Source: Selenomonas sputigena_A (GTDB lineage Bacteria; Bacillota; Negativicutes; Selenomonadales; Selenomonadaceae). Taken from it: 64,000 nt of DNA. Numbering within the stretch: position 1 is the first letter of the stretch; each line of letters begins with the position of its first letter. The notes under the pieces are model-generated. The model was not told the DNA's origin. It saw nothing but the letters and a program-made list of their open reading frames with translations, and searched no databases. Where the stretch lies: the NCBI RefSeq assembly GCF_051603425.1, contig NZ_CP194411.1:2294001-2358000 (forward strand), read 5' to 3'. This document shows, piece by piece, positions 63,511 to 64,000 of the stretch. Made by a program: the position numbers and the translations under genes.

Positions 63511-64000
63511 TCAGGAATAAGAATCTGTATGAAGATATTCGCGCTCAACAACTTGTCCATTGGTACTATAGACGCGGTAAACCGAAGGCCTCATCCGTGA
63601 TCCCACCGTCTCCAAGGTGATTTTTTTACCCCCGAGATCCGCCTGTGTACCCAAAACTTGCACGGTGATCTTCCGTCCATCCGCATTCGCCAACAAATAG
63701 ACATTATGCGGCAAGGGATTAGTAAACTGAAAATCAATCAAATCGTCCGCAACCGTAGCATCAAGTCCCGGTGGGCAATAGGTGGATGGAAGGAAATGTG
63801 AATATCTTACCGTAGGGTTGAGTCCCGCCAAAAGAATGGCATTATACAAAGTGGAGCTCACCTGGCAAACGCCACCGCCAATGCCTGGAACAGCCTTGCC
63901 ATTCACAAGAACAGCCGCATTCTTATAACCTGCGCTTGCAGTGCGCGTTCCAACGATATCATTAAAAGAAAATCCCGCTCCGCTTCGCACCAAAACACCA
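63511..64000 (-). CDS. VanW-family protein, C-terminal part (truncated by window edge)
   Basis: The open frame continues past 64000. The visible residues are VanW-like: RSGAGFSFNDIVGTRT, NGKAVPGIGGGVCQVSSTL and LAGLNPTVRYSHFLP. Members are membrane or exported proteins linked to the cell wall, some with peptidoglycan-binding domains at the missing N-terminus. Its role is not known. The 204-bp gap downstream shows no gene or clear terminator. Confidence 0.75.
   Translation of the reverse strand, partial: GVLVRSGAGFSFNDIVGTRTASAGYKNAAVLVNGKAVPGIGGGVCQVSSTLYNAILLAGLNPTVRYSHFLPSTYCPPGLDATVADDLIDFQFTNPLPHNVYLLANADGRKITVQVLGTQADLGGKKITLETVGSRMRPSVYRVYSTNGQVVEREYLHTDSYS

Overview
The window is a gene-dense piece of a bacterial chromosome, about 55 genes, nearly all on the minus strand. 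Only two clear genes lie on the plus strand (13958-14758 and 30178-30945). Gene content and order suggest a Negativicutes member (diderm Firmicutes, Selenomonas-like). There is a Firmicutes-type rimP-nusA-ylxR-infB-rbfA-nrnA-truB-ribF operon and a def-fmt-rsmB-rlmN-stp-prkC-rsgA-rpe backbone. Alongside these are psd/pssA, a membrane-fusion protein and preQ0 (queuosine) genes. This assignment is inferred from the sequence alone; no search was run. Several starts look like TTG or GTG behind strong Shine-Dalgarno sequences.

Layout in transcription order (high to low coordinates). 64000-54400: a vanW-family protein (cut by the window edge), a UbiX-like flavoprotein, miaB, mutS-mutL, an RsmJ-like methyltransferase, an amidohydrolase, def and fmt. 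53.4-42.2 kb: a DUF116 protein, rsmB, rlmN, two FHA-domain proteins, the PP2C phosphatase stp, ftsW/rodA, a class B PBP, the PASTA kinase prkC, rsgA and rpe. This joins translation quality control, Ser/Thr phosphorylation and septum/elongation machinery in one overlapping array. 42.2-39.6 kb: queC and folE2 (two steps of preQ0 synthesis), then a UPF0104/LPG-synthase-like membrane protein. 39.6-33.9 kb: a cobalamin riboswitch with its own promoter and intrinsic terminator, in front of a five-gene Nik/Opp-type ABC importer (order B-C-A-D-E), predicted to carry cobalt or a corrinoid precursor. 33.8-31.2 kb: a MATE exporter and a pyridoxal kinase. Between them is a 413-bp region with two near-perfect long palindromes, a 19-codon ORF and a structured leader.

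30.9-27.4 kb: a plus-strand GalT/HIT-like gene with its own promoter, a divergent MurJ/SpoVB-like flippase, and a diacylglycerol-kinase-family protein. 27.4-18.8 kb: the nusA/infB operon, which starts with a near-consensus promoter followed by a terminator-like hairpin inside its leader, and ends in ribF and a WecG/TagA glycosyltransferase. 18.6-14.8 kb: psd, pssA, a membrane GT2 glycosyltransferase, then queD-queE, which complete the preQ0 set with folE2-queC. 14.8-4.9 kb: a plus-strand TtcA-like tRNA thiolase, a CBS/DRTGG inorganic pyrophosphatase, pcrA, ligA and alaS. 4.8-0 kb: an HlyD-type adaptor, surE, ahcY and mtaD (SAH/MTA salvage), and the N-terminus of ftsK.

No tRNA, rRNA, CRISPR array, intact insertion sequence or prophage was recognised. 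The regulatory regions are the most unusual parts: the cobalamin riboswitch/terminator, the rimP leader hairpins, the psd leader and the MATE-pdxY intergenic region.
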